From an uncultured Rhodospirillales bacterium (GTDB lineage: Bacteria; Pseudomonadota; Alphaproteobacteria; Kiloniellales; Kiloniellaceae): 57,649 bases of DNA. The notes beneath the pieces are model-generated. The model was not told the DNA's origin and made no database searches. It saw nothing but the letters and a program-made list of their open reading frames with translations. The first letter of the stretch is position 1; each line of letters starts with the position of its first letter. The position numbers were made by a program, and so were the translations under genes. Positions 33,911 through 43,057 of this stretch are shown one piece after another. The stretch spans positions 1 to 57,649 of the forward strand of contig CAJXUS010000023.1 in the NCBI GenBank assembly GCA_913060675.1, written 5' to 3'.

Positions 33911-33933
33911 AAGATACATATTAAATACATGTT
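33911..33933 (-). promoter_or_regulatory. NsrR-like box 2
   Basis: Left half AAGATACATAT, centre T, right half AAATACATGTT; about three mismatches to the NsrR consensus. Start-to-start distance to box 1 is 33 bases, close to three helical turns. No nsrR gene is in this window. Confidence 0.6.
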
Positions 33934-33986
33934 TAAATTAGGTGAAGAAATTTTGTCAACAAAAATTGAAATATTTTTAAACTTTT

Positions 33987-33998
33987 TAGTTGGTACTA
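33987..33998. promoter_or_regulatory. TAGT-N4-ACTA palindrome
   Basis: TAGTTGGTACTA, preceded by TTTTTAAACTTT. The same TTTTTAAACTTT-TAGTT-GT layout occurs before the methyltransferase gene at 13.55 kb, so it may be another site of the MarR protein encoded at 12.8 kb. Tentative. Confidence 0.3.
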
Positions 33999-34035
33999 TC
34001 GATCAGTGAGCACCGTATTCTGGTATGAAAAGGTA

Positions 34036-34263
34036 ATGTTTATGCGTAACCAAAGGTACTTTGTTTCATACCAGTCTATCGCAAGACAAACTGGGAAAAC
34101 GGTTTATGATGTTTCAAAACAAACCTGTTTTTTAGCGGAAGAGGGGCTTAATCAGCAGGAAATTTGGCTCAAAGCCGAAAGTCACTTGGTCAAGATATTT
34201 GGCTCAAAGCACCGCTTTACAATTAACTTTGTTGGTCCCTTGTACGGTCAGTGTTTTGGGTAG
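34036..34263 (+). CDS. Hypothetical 75-aa protein
   Basis: A small soluble protein, MFMRNQRYFVSYQSIARQTG and on, ending TINFVGPLYGQCFG. The frame could start ten codons earlier at a GTG, but AAAAGG precedes the ATG at 34036. No family recognised; it is divergent from the NO-reductase-like operon. It is short, and its status as a gene is uncertain. Confidence 0.4.
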   Translation: MFMRNQRYFVSYQSIARQTGKTVYDVSKQTCFLAEEGLNQQEIWLKAESHLVKIFGSKHRFTINFVGPLYGQCFG

Positions 34264-34415
34264 TCTATCTGAACCAGACTGTAAAAATCCACCCAAAACC
34301 AAGACCGTTCCTTGAGTAGCTGTAATAACACTAAAGGTTGTGTCTTAAACTATTTTCTATTATGCCTGAATTCTACTGAGGGCTTAGGCAATGAGCCCAG
34401 ATCGGTCATGGGTCG

Positions 34416-34772
34416 CTAAAGTTCTCGCTCAACTAGGTTTGCCGCTAATTCTCTTAAATCACCACGCAGCGTAGCTTCTTTATCTTCCAAGAATTTCTCT
34501 CGAGAAACCATATTCCCTGTCATTGTCATCGCCAGTTCGGTCATCGCCACGACATAAGCTTCTTCCTGTCGTCTGCATGCGGAAATGGCAAACTCAGTCG
34601 CCTTCCCAACGGTCAGGTCACTAACACCGTAACTCGCTGTATAATTCTCTACCTGATGGAGTATACAGGCTCGGTATTGTTCATTTCCAGTCTCGGCCTC
34701 TTGAAGAGCATGCCCCAAACCGCACCCGGTCACGATAAAGAGTGGCAGGGCAACAGCAATTATCCTAATCAT
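34416..34772 (-). CDS. Small lipoprotein
   Basis: A 118-residue lipoprotein: signal MIRIIAVALPLFIVTGC with lipobox VTGC, then a helical domain (EQYRACILHQVENYTASYG; ATEFAISACRRQEEAYVVAMTEL; LRGDLRELAANLVEREL). The frame extends 18 codons upstream, but GAGGAA sits before the MIRI start and the signal peptide begins there. Two Cys in the mature part may pair. Function unknown. Confidence 0.7.
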   Translation of the reverse strand: MIRIIAVALPLFIVTGCGLGHALQEAETGNEQYRACILHQVENYTASYGVSDLTVGKATEFAISACRRQEEAYVVAMTELAMTMTGNMVSREKFLEDKEATLRGDLRELAANLVEREL

Positions 34773-34865
34773 AACGTATTCCTCATTGACGCGATGACAG
34801 CCCTGAAAAGCCATTATCAAATTCAAAACTCATGCGACGATAATTCGCTCGATTGTTTTTCCAGC

Positions 34866-35531
34866 TTAAATAGGCACCGGGATCGAGGAACGCATGTTCG
34901 CGATTAATCGTTGAACTAAAATTTCTGCGACTAGCATATTTAGAAGCCAACAAAGCACCATAAAGACATCTCTCTGCAAACCTGCAGGCTCCGTGCCCAA
35001 TATGACAATCCACCCTATTCCAAATAAAGCTTGCGTCGAGGCACCCTGACCAATGGCGTAAGCTCTAAGCATTAGAGACCCGTGTCTACAAACGTTGCGT
35101 GCTCTAATAGCCACGACCGCCCACCCAATCAGTCCAATCATTAAGAAGCCCAGGATGATCCGGACAGAGAATAAGAGGCTTCCTTGGAGGGCGTTAGGGA
35201 AGGAGAAAAACAAAGTCATCCACAATCCGGAAGCAGCAGATACACATCCGGCAATGACCAAGATGCGACCCATCGCACGGTGGGTCGACGGATGATGTCG
35301 TCTAATACTTGGCAAAAACTGGACCACGCCTGCGACGCAGAACACAACACTCCCCATGATATGCGAAATAACTGGTATAGGATCAGCTAAGGCACGTGGG
35401 TTTTCAGGTATCAGAGCCGGGCCACCAGCAAGCTCAAGAATCCTGATCATTCCCCCAAATGCTGGAATAAACGTGTAGACAACAATGGAAATTAATATTG
35501 TCCATTCGCGTGTGGTTAGCACGTTTCTCAT
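34866..35531 (-). CDS. DUF2306 membrane protein
   Basis: A 221-residue inner-membrane protein with about six helices. The HIMGSVVFCVAGVVQFLPSIRRHHPSTHRAMGRILVIAG region (about 57-95) carries the HRxxGRxxV motif of DUF2306, and MLRAYAIGQGASTQ is a second conserved block. Function is not established; similarity to di-heme b-type membrane proteins has been noted for this fold class, which I cannot verify here. Divergent from the LysR gene 230 bases away, its likely regulator. Confidence 0.75.
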   Translation of the reverse strand: MRNVLTTREWTILISIVVYTFIPAFGGMIRILELAGGPALIPENPRALADPIPVISHIMGSVVFCVAGVVQFLPSIRRHHPSTHRAMGRILVIAGCVSAASGLWMTLFFSFPNALQGSLLFSVRIILGFLMIGLIGWAVVAIRARNVCRHGSLMLRAYAIGQGASTQALFGIGWIVILGTEPAGLQRDVFMVLCWLLNMLVAEILVQRLIANMRSSIPVPI

Positions 35532-35763
35532 AATTCTCTACTTTGGATTTGGGCCCGGAGAATGCCGAAGGGACAAATACAGATATTCCGGAATTGAACG
35601 GCTACCGTGCTAGCCAACCATGCATTCTTCTCAGCTATTCGGCTCCAAATTTCTGTCTGGTCTCGCATGTCCATATCCTTTTAGGGTTGATGTGTGCACT
35701 TTATATATATTCATAACCGACTTAGGAACTGCCAAAATTTGCACTTATGATATACAAATATGA

Positions 35764-36651
35764 ATGAATAATAGAACTTCCGCATTCGATTGGTCTCAAG
35801 CGCAAGCGTTTTTAGCCACGGTTGAAAAAGGCTCATTCTCAGGTGCTGCCGCCCGCTTAGGTTTGTCCCAACCCACCGTTGGGCGACATGTTGCTGCGTT
35901 AGAGAGCGACCTCGGCCTCTTACTCTTTGATCGAGTGGGAAAATCCCTGGTACTAACTGACAACGGGTATGCGATGGTTCAGCATGTAAAAGCCATGAAG
36001 GACGCGGCGGACCAACTCAGCCTTTCGGCGTTGGGGCAAGATAAGACAATAGCTGGCCCTGTAAGCGTTACCGCAAGCGATGTATTCTGTGCCTATATCC
36101 TTCCTCCAATCATAGAGCGTATTCGATTGACTTATCCCGAAGTTCAGATCGAGATCGTATCATCCAACGAAGTGCAAGAGTTGCGTCGACGCGAGGCTGA
36201 TATAGCTATCCGCAACGTCGAGCCCACACATCCCGAATTGTATGCAAAGCGGTTACGGACAACGAAGGGGAACCTCTATGGCGCGGCCTCTTATCTCGAC
36301 CGGCTTGGCCGTCCAGCAACGATCAAAGATTTCAGCGAGAGAACAACCTTTATAGGCGACACTTCTGGACGTGTTCTTCAAATGCTAACTACGATGGGCG
36401 TTCCCGTAGCCCCTGAGCAATTCAGCATTATTGCAAACAGCGGTGTCGCCATGTGGGAGTTGGTCAAGCGTGGGGTCGGACTTGCAGTGATGTTCAAAGA
36501 CCTTGCAGACATCACCCCCGAAGTCGAGGTCGTTCTACCAAATGAAATCTCGGTAGATGTTCCAGTCTGGCTTGTTGCGCATCGCGAACTCAAAACCAAT
36601 GCACGTATTCGTGCAATCTTCGATATTCTATCAGAAGAATTGGCTGCCTGA
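35764..36651 (+). CDS. LysR-family regulator
   Basis: A 295-residue LysR protein. Winged helix FDWSQAQAFLATVEKGSFSGAAARLGLSQPTVGRHVAALESDLG (about 8-52), then an effector domain (GPVSVTASDVFCAYILPPIIERIRLTYPEVQIEIV). This AaeR/PecT-like type commonly controls a divergent gene, here DUF2306. An overlapping ATG at 35760 is closed after three codons. Inducer unknown. Confidence 0.88.
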   Translation: MNNRTSAFDWSQAQAFLATVEKGSFSGAAARLGLSQPTVGRHVAALESDLGLLLFDRVGKSLVLTDNGYAMVQHVKAMKDAADQLSLSALGQDKTIAGPVSVTASDVFCAYILPPIIERIRLTYPEVQIEIVSSNEVQELRRREADIAIRNVEPTHPELYAKRLRTTKGNLYGAASYLDRLGRPATIKDFSERTTFIGDTSGRVLQMLTTMGVPVAPEQFSIIANSGVAMWELVKRGVGLAVMFKDLADITPEVEVVLPNEISVDVPVWLVAHRELKTNARIRAIFDILSEELAA

Positions 36652-36732
36652 GCTGCAAACAGGCAGCCTAAATGGTCTTCGCGCAGAGTCCGTTCATAGC
36701 ACGAAGGGGTATTCAGGAATTTACATATCCCA

Positions 36733-37017
36733 TCACAAACGAACCTCGTGTATTGCACCCTCGTGATCAAATTTCACGAATTCAAGTACATCTTCATAGG
36801 TTTCATCAGGATGAGAAGTCGTACAGATAAAACGCTTGTAATCATATTGAGCATCTCCGACGATAATTTCGTCAATTATGTCTTCAATTCGACTAGAGCC
36901 CGGGCCAACAACTGCTATCAAAGATGCATTTTCTTTTAGACAATGCTCAACGAACGCGTCTAAACGAGTTTCATCTGACAAAGGGCTATGAAGAATATAT
37001 TTTGGAGCTTCGGTCAT
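36733..37017 (-). CDS. Hypothetical 94-aa protein
   Basis: A 94-residue soluble protein with a Rossmann-like alternation (LIAVVGPGSSRIEDIIDEIIVGDA; FICTTSHPDETYEDVLEFVKF). The layout resembles small uncharacterised proteins of about 90-100 aa with a G-P-G-S-S turn; no function known to me. It is convergent with the LysR gene. Confidence 0.6.
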   Translation of the reverse strand: MTEAPKYILHSPLSDETRLDAFVEHCLKENASLIAVVGPGSSRIEDIIDEIIVGDAQYDYKRFICTTSHPDETYEDVLEFVKFDHEGAIHEVRL

Positions 37018-37198
37018 GAGATGGATACTACACTCTTTCGTTTAACATTCAATGGAGCACGGAGCTGTCGTTTCCTTCAAATTCAGCTACTTCCGCCCAT
37101 GGCACAGATCAGCCGTCTTCGACCCATCGGAGCGTTTTAAAAATTAGTTGATAACTTTCTATCGTTAATATAATACGTTGAATTTGTTAGGGTAAGTA

Positions 37199-37801
37199 GT
37201 GGAGATTAGATTGCCAGATACAAACCCAATTCAGTATCCTGCGCCACAAGCCGATATTTCCTGTTTCCCTCAGGCCTATTCGGCAGAAGAAAGCGCAGAG
37301 ATTTTCGAACTACTGAAAACCGACCTGGATTGGCAGCAAGCGCAAATCAACTTACATGGCCGGACCGTGCCGATCCCCCGTTTGCAGCAATGGTATGGAG
37401 ATTCGGACTATACCTATTCGCGCCTGCACATGCCGGCGAGACCGATGACGCCTTTGTTGTTACGTCTCAAACACCGGGTTGAACAGCTAACCGGATTTAC
37501 CTATAACAGCGCGCTCTGCAATCTCTACCGTCACGAGCGTGACAGCGTCGCCTGGCATGCGGACGATGAAGCAGAGTTGGGAGTAAACCCGGCCATCGCC
37601 TCTCTCAGTTTCGGCGGTGATCGGATTTTTCAATTCAAGCCAAAGTCAGGGGTAACGCTGCCGTTCAATATCAATCTGCAGGCGGGCAATCTGTTATTGA
37701 TGAAGGGCGAAACCCAGCACTACTGGCTACACCAGATCCCCAAGACTAACAAACCAACAGGCGAGCGCATCTGCCTGACCTTCCGGATGACTTATTCCTG
37801 A
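37199..37801 (+). CDS. alkB: AlkB-type 2-oxoglutarate/Fe(II) dioxygenase
   Basis: A 200-residue oxidative demethylase that repairs alkylated bases in DNA or RNA. Iron ligands H120-A-D122 (WHADDE) and His178 (YWLHQIP), 2-oxoglutarate contacts NLYRHERDS and the C-terminal ERICLTFR. The sequence is closer to the ALKBH2/3-like group (SLSFGGDRIFQFK) than to E. coli AlkB. The start is a GTG at 37199. No ada or other repair gene is next to it. Confidence 0.88.
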   Translation: MEIRLPDTNPIQYPAPQADISCFPQAYSAEESAEIFELLKTDLDWQQAQINLHGRTVPIPRLQQWYGDSDYTYSRLHMPARPMTPLLLRLKHRVEQLTGFTYNSALCNLYRHERDSVAWHADDEAELGVNPAIASLSFGGDRIFQFKPKSGVTLPFNINLQAGNLLLMKGETQHYWLHQIPKTNKPTGERICLTFRMTYS

Positions 37802-37807
37802 TCTTAA

Positions 37808-37850
37808 GTAAACCACACAGGTTTTCTAGGTAAACTTCTCAGGCTTTAAG
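37808..37850 (+). repeat. 21/22-nt intergenic tandem repeat
   Basis: Two copies beginning GTAAAC (37808-37829 and 37830-37850), sharing GTAAAC, CAGG and TTT, with a third start GTAATG. It lies directly past the alkB stop. The rest of 37851-38148 (about 300 bases) holds no gene I can support. Confidence 0.5.
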
Positions 37851-38148
37851 GTAATGTCTCTTATCGGCTATTTTCCTTAACAGGCAGGAAGGTCATCTCT
37901 GCTTCATACTTTTTTTCATTTTGAATAACAGGTTTGTGTTCCGCTCAGATCAACGGGTAACTTCTGATCAGGATGCATCCCACTGACTGGCTTTTACTTC
38001 AATTCGTTTCTTGAGTTCATCTTTGAACCGCAGACATGATTTCCTACGATGTTTTTGCATATGGAGAAACGTGACATGGAAGGGACGGCCCAAAGCGGAT
38101 AATAGCGATGGTCGCATCAAGCGGTAGATCTGAGCCTAAAAATTCAGA

Positions 38149-38889
38149 TTATCTGCAATGTGGCGAAGGTCTGCGAGGTAAATCTCGAATTGGAGAGACG
38201 TCATCCTTGAATGGCACATGTCGTCGCCGAAATGTTGTGTCTTGGACGTATTCCGGTTTGCTGATCCGGTCCATTCTAAAATGACGGAAATCTTTGCGCG
38301 CAGGGTCCCAGGCCACCAAATACCATAGGGGTGGCAAGATCAGCATAGCTTGCGGCTCTACAATTCGACTGGTTACAGCCCTTTTTGCATCACGGTACTG
38401 AAAACGCAGGTGTCGCCGTTGCAGGAAAGCTGTTTCGAAGGCGGGTAACAGCGCGGGCTCCATCGCTTCCATATCTGATATATCTACCTGCGGTGAAAGC
38501 TGCCCGACGTACAAGCAATCCAAAAATCGGCGTAAGTCGCGTACCTTGTCCGGTGGCAAGGCTTTCTCGATTTTGGCAAGTCCAGCATCTGCGAGACCTG
38601 AAAAGGGTAAACTTCCGGCTGCACGCATCGATGCAACGCTGATGAGAAGCGCAAAAATCTCGGCAACCGAGAGCCGCGCTGTGGTCTGAACCGATTGCGG
38701 ATCAAGTTGCAGACCGCCCCCGCGACCAGGTTCCGAATGAATGACAAAGCCCTCATCGCGCAACACGCTAATGTCACGCAACACTGTGCGTCTGGATGCG
38801 CCAACCTCCTCGGCTAAGTCAGCGACTGTCGAAGTACCGTTGCGGCGAAGGCTGCGCACGATGGCGTCATGTCGGAGGCGAACATTCAT
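38149..38889 (-). CDS. DeoR-type HTH/WYL-domain regulator
   Basis: A 246-residue YafY/YobV-like regulator. N-terminal helix-turn-helix (RHDAIVRSLRRNGTSTVADLAEEVGASRRTVLRDISVLRDEGF), then a WYL domain (AFLQRRHLRFQYRD; PLWYLVAWDPARKDFRHFRMDRIS). It lies divergent from the epoxide-hydrolase-like gene with 184 bases between, and is presumably its regulator. Start gives normal length. Confidence 0.85.
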   Translation of the reverse strand: MNVRLRHDAIVRSLRRNGTSTVADLAEEVGASRRTVLRDISVLRDEGFVIHSEPGRGGGLQLDPQSVQTTARLSVAEIFALLISVASMRAAGSLPFSGLADAGLAKIEKALPPDKVRDLRRFLDCLYVGQLSPQVDISDMEAMEPALLPAFETAFLQRRHLRFQYRDAKRAVTSRIVEPQAMLILPPLWYLVAWDPARKDFRHFRMDRISKPEYVQDTTFRRRHVPFKDDVSPIRDLPRRPSPHCR

Positions 38890-39073
38890 TTCGTAAGGCT
38901 ACCATTTAATGGTGTCAGGATTTGTCACCATTAGGTTTTAGTCAATAGCTGTACATATCAGCAAGGAGATTTGAAATTGCAACGCACATCCGTAAACCCT
39001 TGGGATTGGAAAAAGCGCCATCCGAAACAGAAAGCGTCGTCTGATCACCCCGAAAAGATAAAGGGGAAATGCC

Positions 39074-40054
39074 ATGTTTAATCCAGGGTCCAATTCAGGG
39101 TTTAATTCAGGGTTTAATCCAGCCGATTTTCCCAAACCCATGCTTATTTCAGTCAACGGTGTGGAACTCGAAGTCTTTGAAGCAGGTCAGGGAAATGCAG
39201 GAAAACCTATTGTACTCTGTCACGGCTGGCCAGAGCATGCCTTTTCTTGGCGTCATCAGGTGCCCGCCCTTGTTGAAGCGGGCTACCATGTCATCGTCCC
39301 AAACCAGCGGGGTTATGGCAACTCATCCCATCCGGCCAAAGTAACAGACTATGACATTGAACACTTGTCAGGTGATCTCATCGGACTTCTCGATCACTAC
39401 GGATACGAAGATGCTACCTTTGTTGGTCATGATTGGGGTGCAATGGTGGTTTGGGGCTTGACCTTATTGCATCCAAGCCGTGTAAATAAAGTTATAAACT
39501 TGTCCTTGCCTTATCAGGAGCGCGGAGAAAAACCCTGGATCGAGTTGATGGAAGATATATTTGGCGGCGACTTCTATTTTGTCCACTTCAATCGACAACC
39601 AGGTGTCGCAGACGCCGTATTAGAAGAAAACACATTCCAGTTCCTTCGCAACATGTACCGGAAGAACGAGCCTCCCAGAGAGCCTCAGCCAGGTATGGCG
39701 ATGATCAATCTCGCCAGAGAGGAAACACCACTTGGCGCGCCCGTAATGAGCGACAGCGAATTGGCCGTTTTCGTCTCCGCCTTCGAAAAGTCAGGGTTCA
39801 CAGGCAGTATAAATTGGTACAGAAACCTTAATCGAAACTGGCACTTATTGGCGGAGGTGAACCCAATCATTCAACAGCCTACACTCATGATCTATGGCGA
39901 TCGGGATCCGGTCGCGAAGTCTGAAAAACTAGCAGATTTCGTGCCCAATGTGGAAGTGGTCAATCTGGATTGCGGTCATTGGATCCAGCAAGAAAATCCG
40001 GAAGAAACAACCCAAGCGATTTTGAAATGGCTGGAGCAGCAGGCTGCGGCCTAG
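39074..40054 (+). CDS. Alpha/beta hydrolase, epoxide-hydrolase-like
   Basis: A 326-residue enzyme. Core motifs: oxyanion HGWPEH (about 50-55), RGYGNSSHP, nucleophile in FVGHDWGAMV, later acid in IYGDRDPVA and His in DCGHWIQQENPE. Asp nucleophile plus HGWPE are those of epoxide hydrolases and haloalkane dehalogenases. The N-terminus before MLISVNGVELEV consists of 12-base repeats (FNPG, SNSG, FNSG, FNPA) absent from relatives. Divergent from a WYL regulator; a hairpin follows. Confidence 0.88.
   Translation: MFNPGSNSGFNSGFNPADFPKPMLISVNGVELEVFEAGQGNAGKPIVLCHGWPEHAFSWRHQVPALVEAGYHVIVPNQRGYGNSSHPAKVTDYDIEHLSGDLIGLLDHYGYEDATFVGHDWGAMVVWGLTLLHPSRVNKVINLSLPYQERGEKPWIELMEDIFGGDFYFVHFNRQPGVADAVLEENTFQFLRNMYRKNEPPREPQPGMAMINLAREETPLGAPVMSDSELAVFVSAFEKSGFTGSINWYRNLNRNWHLLAEVNPIIQQPTLMIYGDRDPVAKSEKLADFVPNVEVVNLDCGHWIQQENPEETTQAILKWLEQQAAA
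39077..39124 (+). repeat. 12-nt in-frame tandem repeat at hydrolase N-terminus
   Basis: Four units starting right after the ATG: TTTAATCCAGGG, TCCAATTCAGGG, TTTAATTCAGGG, TTTAATCCAGCC. They encode FNPG, SNSG, FNSG and FNPA. Confidence 0.92.
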
Positions 40055-40082
40055 GCTCAAAAGCGTTTCAAGGTTAAGCATG

Positions 40083-40103
40083 CCCTCCGGCTTGGCCGGA
40101 GGG
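40083..40103 (+). terminator. Stem-loop after hydrolase gene
   Basis: CCCTCCGG (40083-40090) pairs with CCGGAGGG (40096-40103) around CTTGG, 29 bases past the stop. No T-run follows. Confidence 0.5.
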
Positions 40104-40336
40104 TGTAAAGTGACGCCGAAGACAAGGAAGGGTTCACCGTCCGGAAACATTTGGAGACTAGAGGATGTTCGATGTAATTTTTTTCGCCAACCAAGAAGAG
40201 TTTAGCGCAACAACTTTCTCTTCGCCTTGTCCTGAAGCCTGTTACAGGTAGCTAATAATAAAGCTGAATTTAATTAATAATTGATACTATTCTTTCATGA
40301 TTGGGGCATAAAAAGGGAGATCCTAGGAGTAGAACG

Positions 40337-41068
40337 TTGTCCAAAATTTACTGCCTGTTCATTTTCATAATACTGTTCTCTACTGAGGCCTATACAAAAG
40401 AAATTAGAATTGTCGCAACTGACTATCCACCACATATCATTAAGTCTCAAGAAAGTGGGATGGATCTCGAAATATTGCGCAGTGTTCTTAATGAAATGGG
40501 ATATAGATCAACGGTTAAATTTGTTCCTGCAAAGCGCGCTTTGAACATGGTAATACAAGGTGAAGCTGATGTCTCAGTTCCTGTTTTTTTTGAGGAAGAC
40601 AGAGACGGTTATTATACTTCAAATGCTATCATCGATTATAAGCCAACAGTTTTTACATTAAGTAAGAATTCATATTCATTAGACGGATTAAGTTCTCTAA
40701 GTGCCCATAGAGTACTAACTTTCATAGGTGCAGGCGGTTATTTTGGAAGAAATTTTATCAACGCGACAAATAAAGCAGTATCCTACAATGAAATAAATAA
40801 CGTCGGCGCTATGCCTGAACTGTTGTTGATGGAAAGGTATTCCGCAGTCGTATTGGACGAAAATATATTTTATTATTTTTATAGAAAAGAAGATAAATCT
40901 AAAGATCTAGATGTGTTTGACGCTCACTATGTCTTTCCCAAAGTAGAGGCTTCGGTTGGGTTTAATGATCAGAGTTTTAGAGATTTATTTAATGAATATC
41001 TTGCGAAGTTTCGAGCGTCCGGAAAAGATATTAAAATCATTGAAAAATATGTTGGTATAGCGCGCTAA
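40337..41068 (+). CDS. Solitary SBP_bac_3-type periplasmic protein
   Basis: A 243-residue secreted receptor: signal peptide (YCLFIFIILFSTEAYT), then EIRIVATDYPPHIIK, GMDLEILRSVLNEMGY and AKRALNMVIQGEADVSVPVFF, the N-lobe pattern of SBP_bac_3. The frame continues 12 codons upstream from a TTG at 40301, but AGGAG lies seven bases before the TTG at 40337 and the signal peptide starts there. No transporter subunits nearby. The composition is AT-richer than its neighbours, a possible sign of separate origin. Confidence 0.75.
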   Translation: MSKIYCLFIFIILFSTEAYTKEIRIVATDYPPHIIKSQESGMDLEILRSVLNEMGYRSTVKFVPAKRALNMVIQGEADVSVPVFFEEDRDGYYTSNAIIDYKPTVFTLSKNSYSLDGLSSLSAHRVLTFIGAGGYFGRNFINATNKAVSYNEINNVGAMPELLLMERYSAVVLDENIFYYFYRKEDKSKDLDVFDAHYVFPKVEASVGFNDQSFRDLFNEYLAKFRASGKDIKIIEKYVGIAR

Positions 41069-41107
41069 TAACGAGAGTAACTCCAACGCTTTTGCGAAGG
41101 AGGGCAC

Positions 41108-41857
41108 TTATATTATTAAAAAAGAACGCACCACGATATAGACGCCCAATAATAAGAGAGCGGCAAAGAAGAGGCGGCGGAACATTGTTTCTGAAATATT
41201 GGCGCGGGCTTTCTGGCCAATAAACACGCCAACTATTGTCGGCAGTAAAGCAGCAAACGACTGCATTCCAAGTGAGGCATTAAGAATATTGTTGCCTTTT
41301 AGGCTGAGGGCGAGAGCAAGGGTTGATAGGCTGAATAAAATACCCAATGCCTGAACAAGGTTGTCTCGCGAAAGACCTATTGCTTGAAGGTACATGCCAC
41401 CAGGGATAACAAATGATCCCGTCATGCCCGTTAATACTCCATTGATGCACCCTAAAACTGGTCCGATCCAATATTCTTGCCGCTTGGTAAAGGTGAGGCG
41501 CAGTCCTGCTAAGCCTATTCCGCCATACAGGACCAGCAATGTGCCCAAAAGGAGTGAAAGGAGGTGCCAATCCACCCTTGTTATGGCCATCGCACCGAGC
41601 CAAACCATCCCTGTTGCTGGCAGTAAAAAAGGCCAGATACGCCTAATTATTTTTAAAGGGCTTCCACCGGCGAACGATTGCCAGATGTTCGTGAGCAAGG
41701 AGGGAACAAGGATAAGGACCATGGCTGATGGTAAATCAACGACAGCGGTAAGCAGGCCAAGACTAATGGTTGGGAGACCCAGACCAACGATCCCCTTCAC
41801 TGTGCCAGCAAAAAGGAAGATGACAGCAATAAGCACGATAGTCATGGGGTCAATCAT
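41108..41857 (-). CDS. TauE/SafE-family sulfite/anion exporter
   Basis: A 249-residue inner-membrane protein with eight helices. The FAGTVKGIVGLGLPTISLGLL opening and GVLTGMTGSFVIPGGMYLQAIGL repeat are the paired signatures of TauE/SafE. Substrate in this subgroup is unknown; organosulfur or carboxylate anions are typical for the family. It stands alone, convergent with the receptor gene. Confidence 0.85.
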   Translation of the reverse strand: MIDPMTIVLIAVIFLFAGTVKGIVGLGLPTISLGLLTAVVDLPSAMVLILVPSLLTNIWQSFAGGSPLKIIRRIWPFLLPATGMVWLGAMAITRVDWHLLSLLLGTLLVLYGGIGLAGLRLTFTKRQEYWIGPVLGCINGVLTGMTGSFVIPGGMYLQAIGLSRDNLVQALGILFSLSTLALALSLKGNNILNASLGMQSFAALLPTIVGVFIGQKARANISETMFRRLFFAALLLLGVYIVVRSFLII

Positions 41858-41974
41858 ACCGGAACCATAACAGCTTCTAATTTATCGGGAAGTAAAATTA
41901 TAGGTACCATTTTTTTTATTGATGCAGTGTGTATTGGGAGGATTAAACTCTTTCAATAATAACCCTCAGTGAGG

Positions 41975-42005
41975 GGCCCCGGTGGATTGTTACACCACCG
42001 GGGCC
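41975..42005 (-). terminator. Strong GC stem-loop
   Basis: GGCCCCGGTGG (41975-41985) pairs fully with CCACCGGGGCC (41995-42005) around nine bases. It lies 38 bases past the stop of the minus-strand hydrolase and is its likely terminator. Confidence 0.65.
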
Positions 42006-42043
42006 AAAACGGTTTAATTTTTAAAGACTTGGCTTTAAACGAA

Positions 42044-43033
42044 TTAGCCTTTAATGAAATCCAGTACGTCAGCGTTAAATTTTTCGGCTTCTAGCTGGGC
42101 AAGGCCGTGTCCGCTTCCTTTATAAACCTTCAACGTTGCATCCTTCACGATCTCTGCAGAACGTTTACTCGAAGCGTCAATTGGAACGATCTGATCGTCA
42201 TCACCATGGACAATAAGGGTTGGGCGATCGATGGCTTTGAGATCTTGGGTATAGTCCACTTCTGAAAATTCCCGAATGCAATCATAGTGACCTTTGATGC
42301 TCCCAGACATTCCTTGCAGTAAAAAGCTGTCACGCAAGCCCTGGTTTTCTGCGACGCCTTCTCTATTGAAGCCGTAAAACTGTGTGGTGAGATACCTAAA
42401 GAATTGCGCGCGGTTGAGGGCAGTTCCTTTTCTGATGTCGTCAAATACGGCTATTGGTGTGCCGTTGGGGTTGGTCGCTGTTTTAAGCATAAGCGGGGGA
42501 ACAGCGCCGACCATAACCACTTTGGCAACACGGTCATTGCCATGGCGGCCAATATAATGTGCAACTTCGCCGCCCCCTGTTGAGTGGCCGATCATGATGG
42601 CATCGCGCAGATCAAGGTGCACGATGAGTTCTGCTAAATCATCCGCATACTGGTCCATATTGTTGCCGTCCCAGGGTTGGGCTGATCGTCCGTGTCCGCG
42701 TCTATCATGGGCGATGACACGATATCCTTGCAGGCCGAAAAATAACATTTGCGCTTCCCAAGCATCAGAGCTGAGTGGCCATCCATGGGAAAAGATAATC
42801 GGTTGGCCATTCCCCCCATCTACTGAACCCCAGTCTTTGTAAAAGATTTCAGTTCCGTCACTTGTTGAAAAGGTTGTCATTTTTACATCTCCTGGTGTTT
42901 GAGTTTCTAGAGGGAGTTGGGTGTTTTGGGACAAGCCCAGTTTTGGGAACAAGGTGAGGCCGAGGCCAAGCGTACCACCGGACACGATCATCTCGCGGCG
43001 GGTTAGGGGGAAATTGTTTGATCCAAATGTCAT
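42044..43033 (-). CDS. Tat-exported alpha/beta hydrolase (non-heme haloperoxidase-like)
   Basis: A 329-residue enzyme with a twin-arginine signal ([21 protein letters not shown]). The mature part is of the cofactor-free haloperoxidase/esterase type: [20 protein letters not shown], Ser nucleophile in [13 protein letters not shown], acid in [10 protein letters not shown], His in KGSGHGL. These enzymes can form peracids from organic acids and peroxide, and also work as esterases. Its divergence from an OhrR-type regulator, with operator-like repeats between, links it to organic peroxide response. Confidence 0.88.
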   Translation of the reverse strand: MTFGSNNFPLTRREMIVSGGTLGLGLTLFPKLGLSQNTQLPLETQTPGDVKMTTFSTSDGTEIFYKDWGSVDGGNGQPIIFSHGWPLSSDAWEAQMLFFGLQGYRVIAHDRRGHGRSAQPWDGNNMDQYADDLAELIVHLDLRDAIMIGHSTGGGEVAHYIGRHGNDRVAKVVMVGAVPPLMLKTATNPNGTPIAVFDDIRKGTALNRAQFFRYLTTQFYGFNREGVAENQGLRDSFLLQGMSGSIKGHYDCIREFSEVDYTQDLKAIDRPTLIVHGDDDQIVPIDASSKRSAEIVKDATLKVYKGSGHGLAQLEAEKFNADVLDFIKG

Positions 43034-43057
43034 GGTGCAATTCTTTCTAATGTAACC

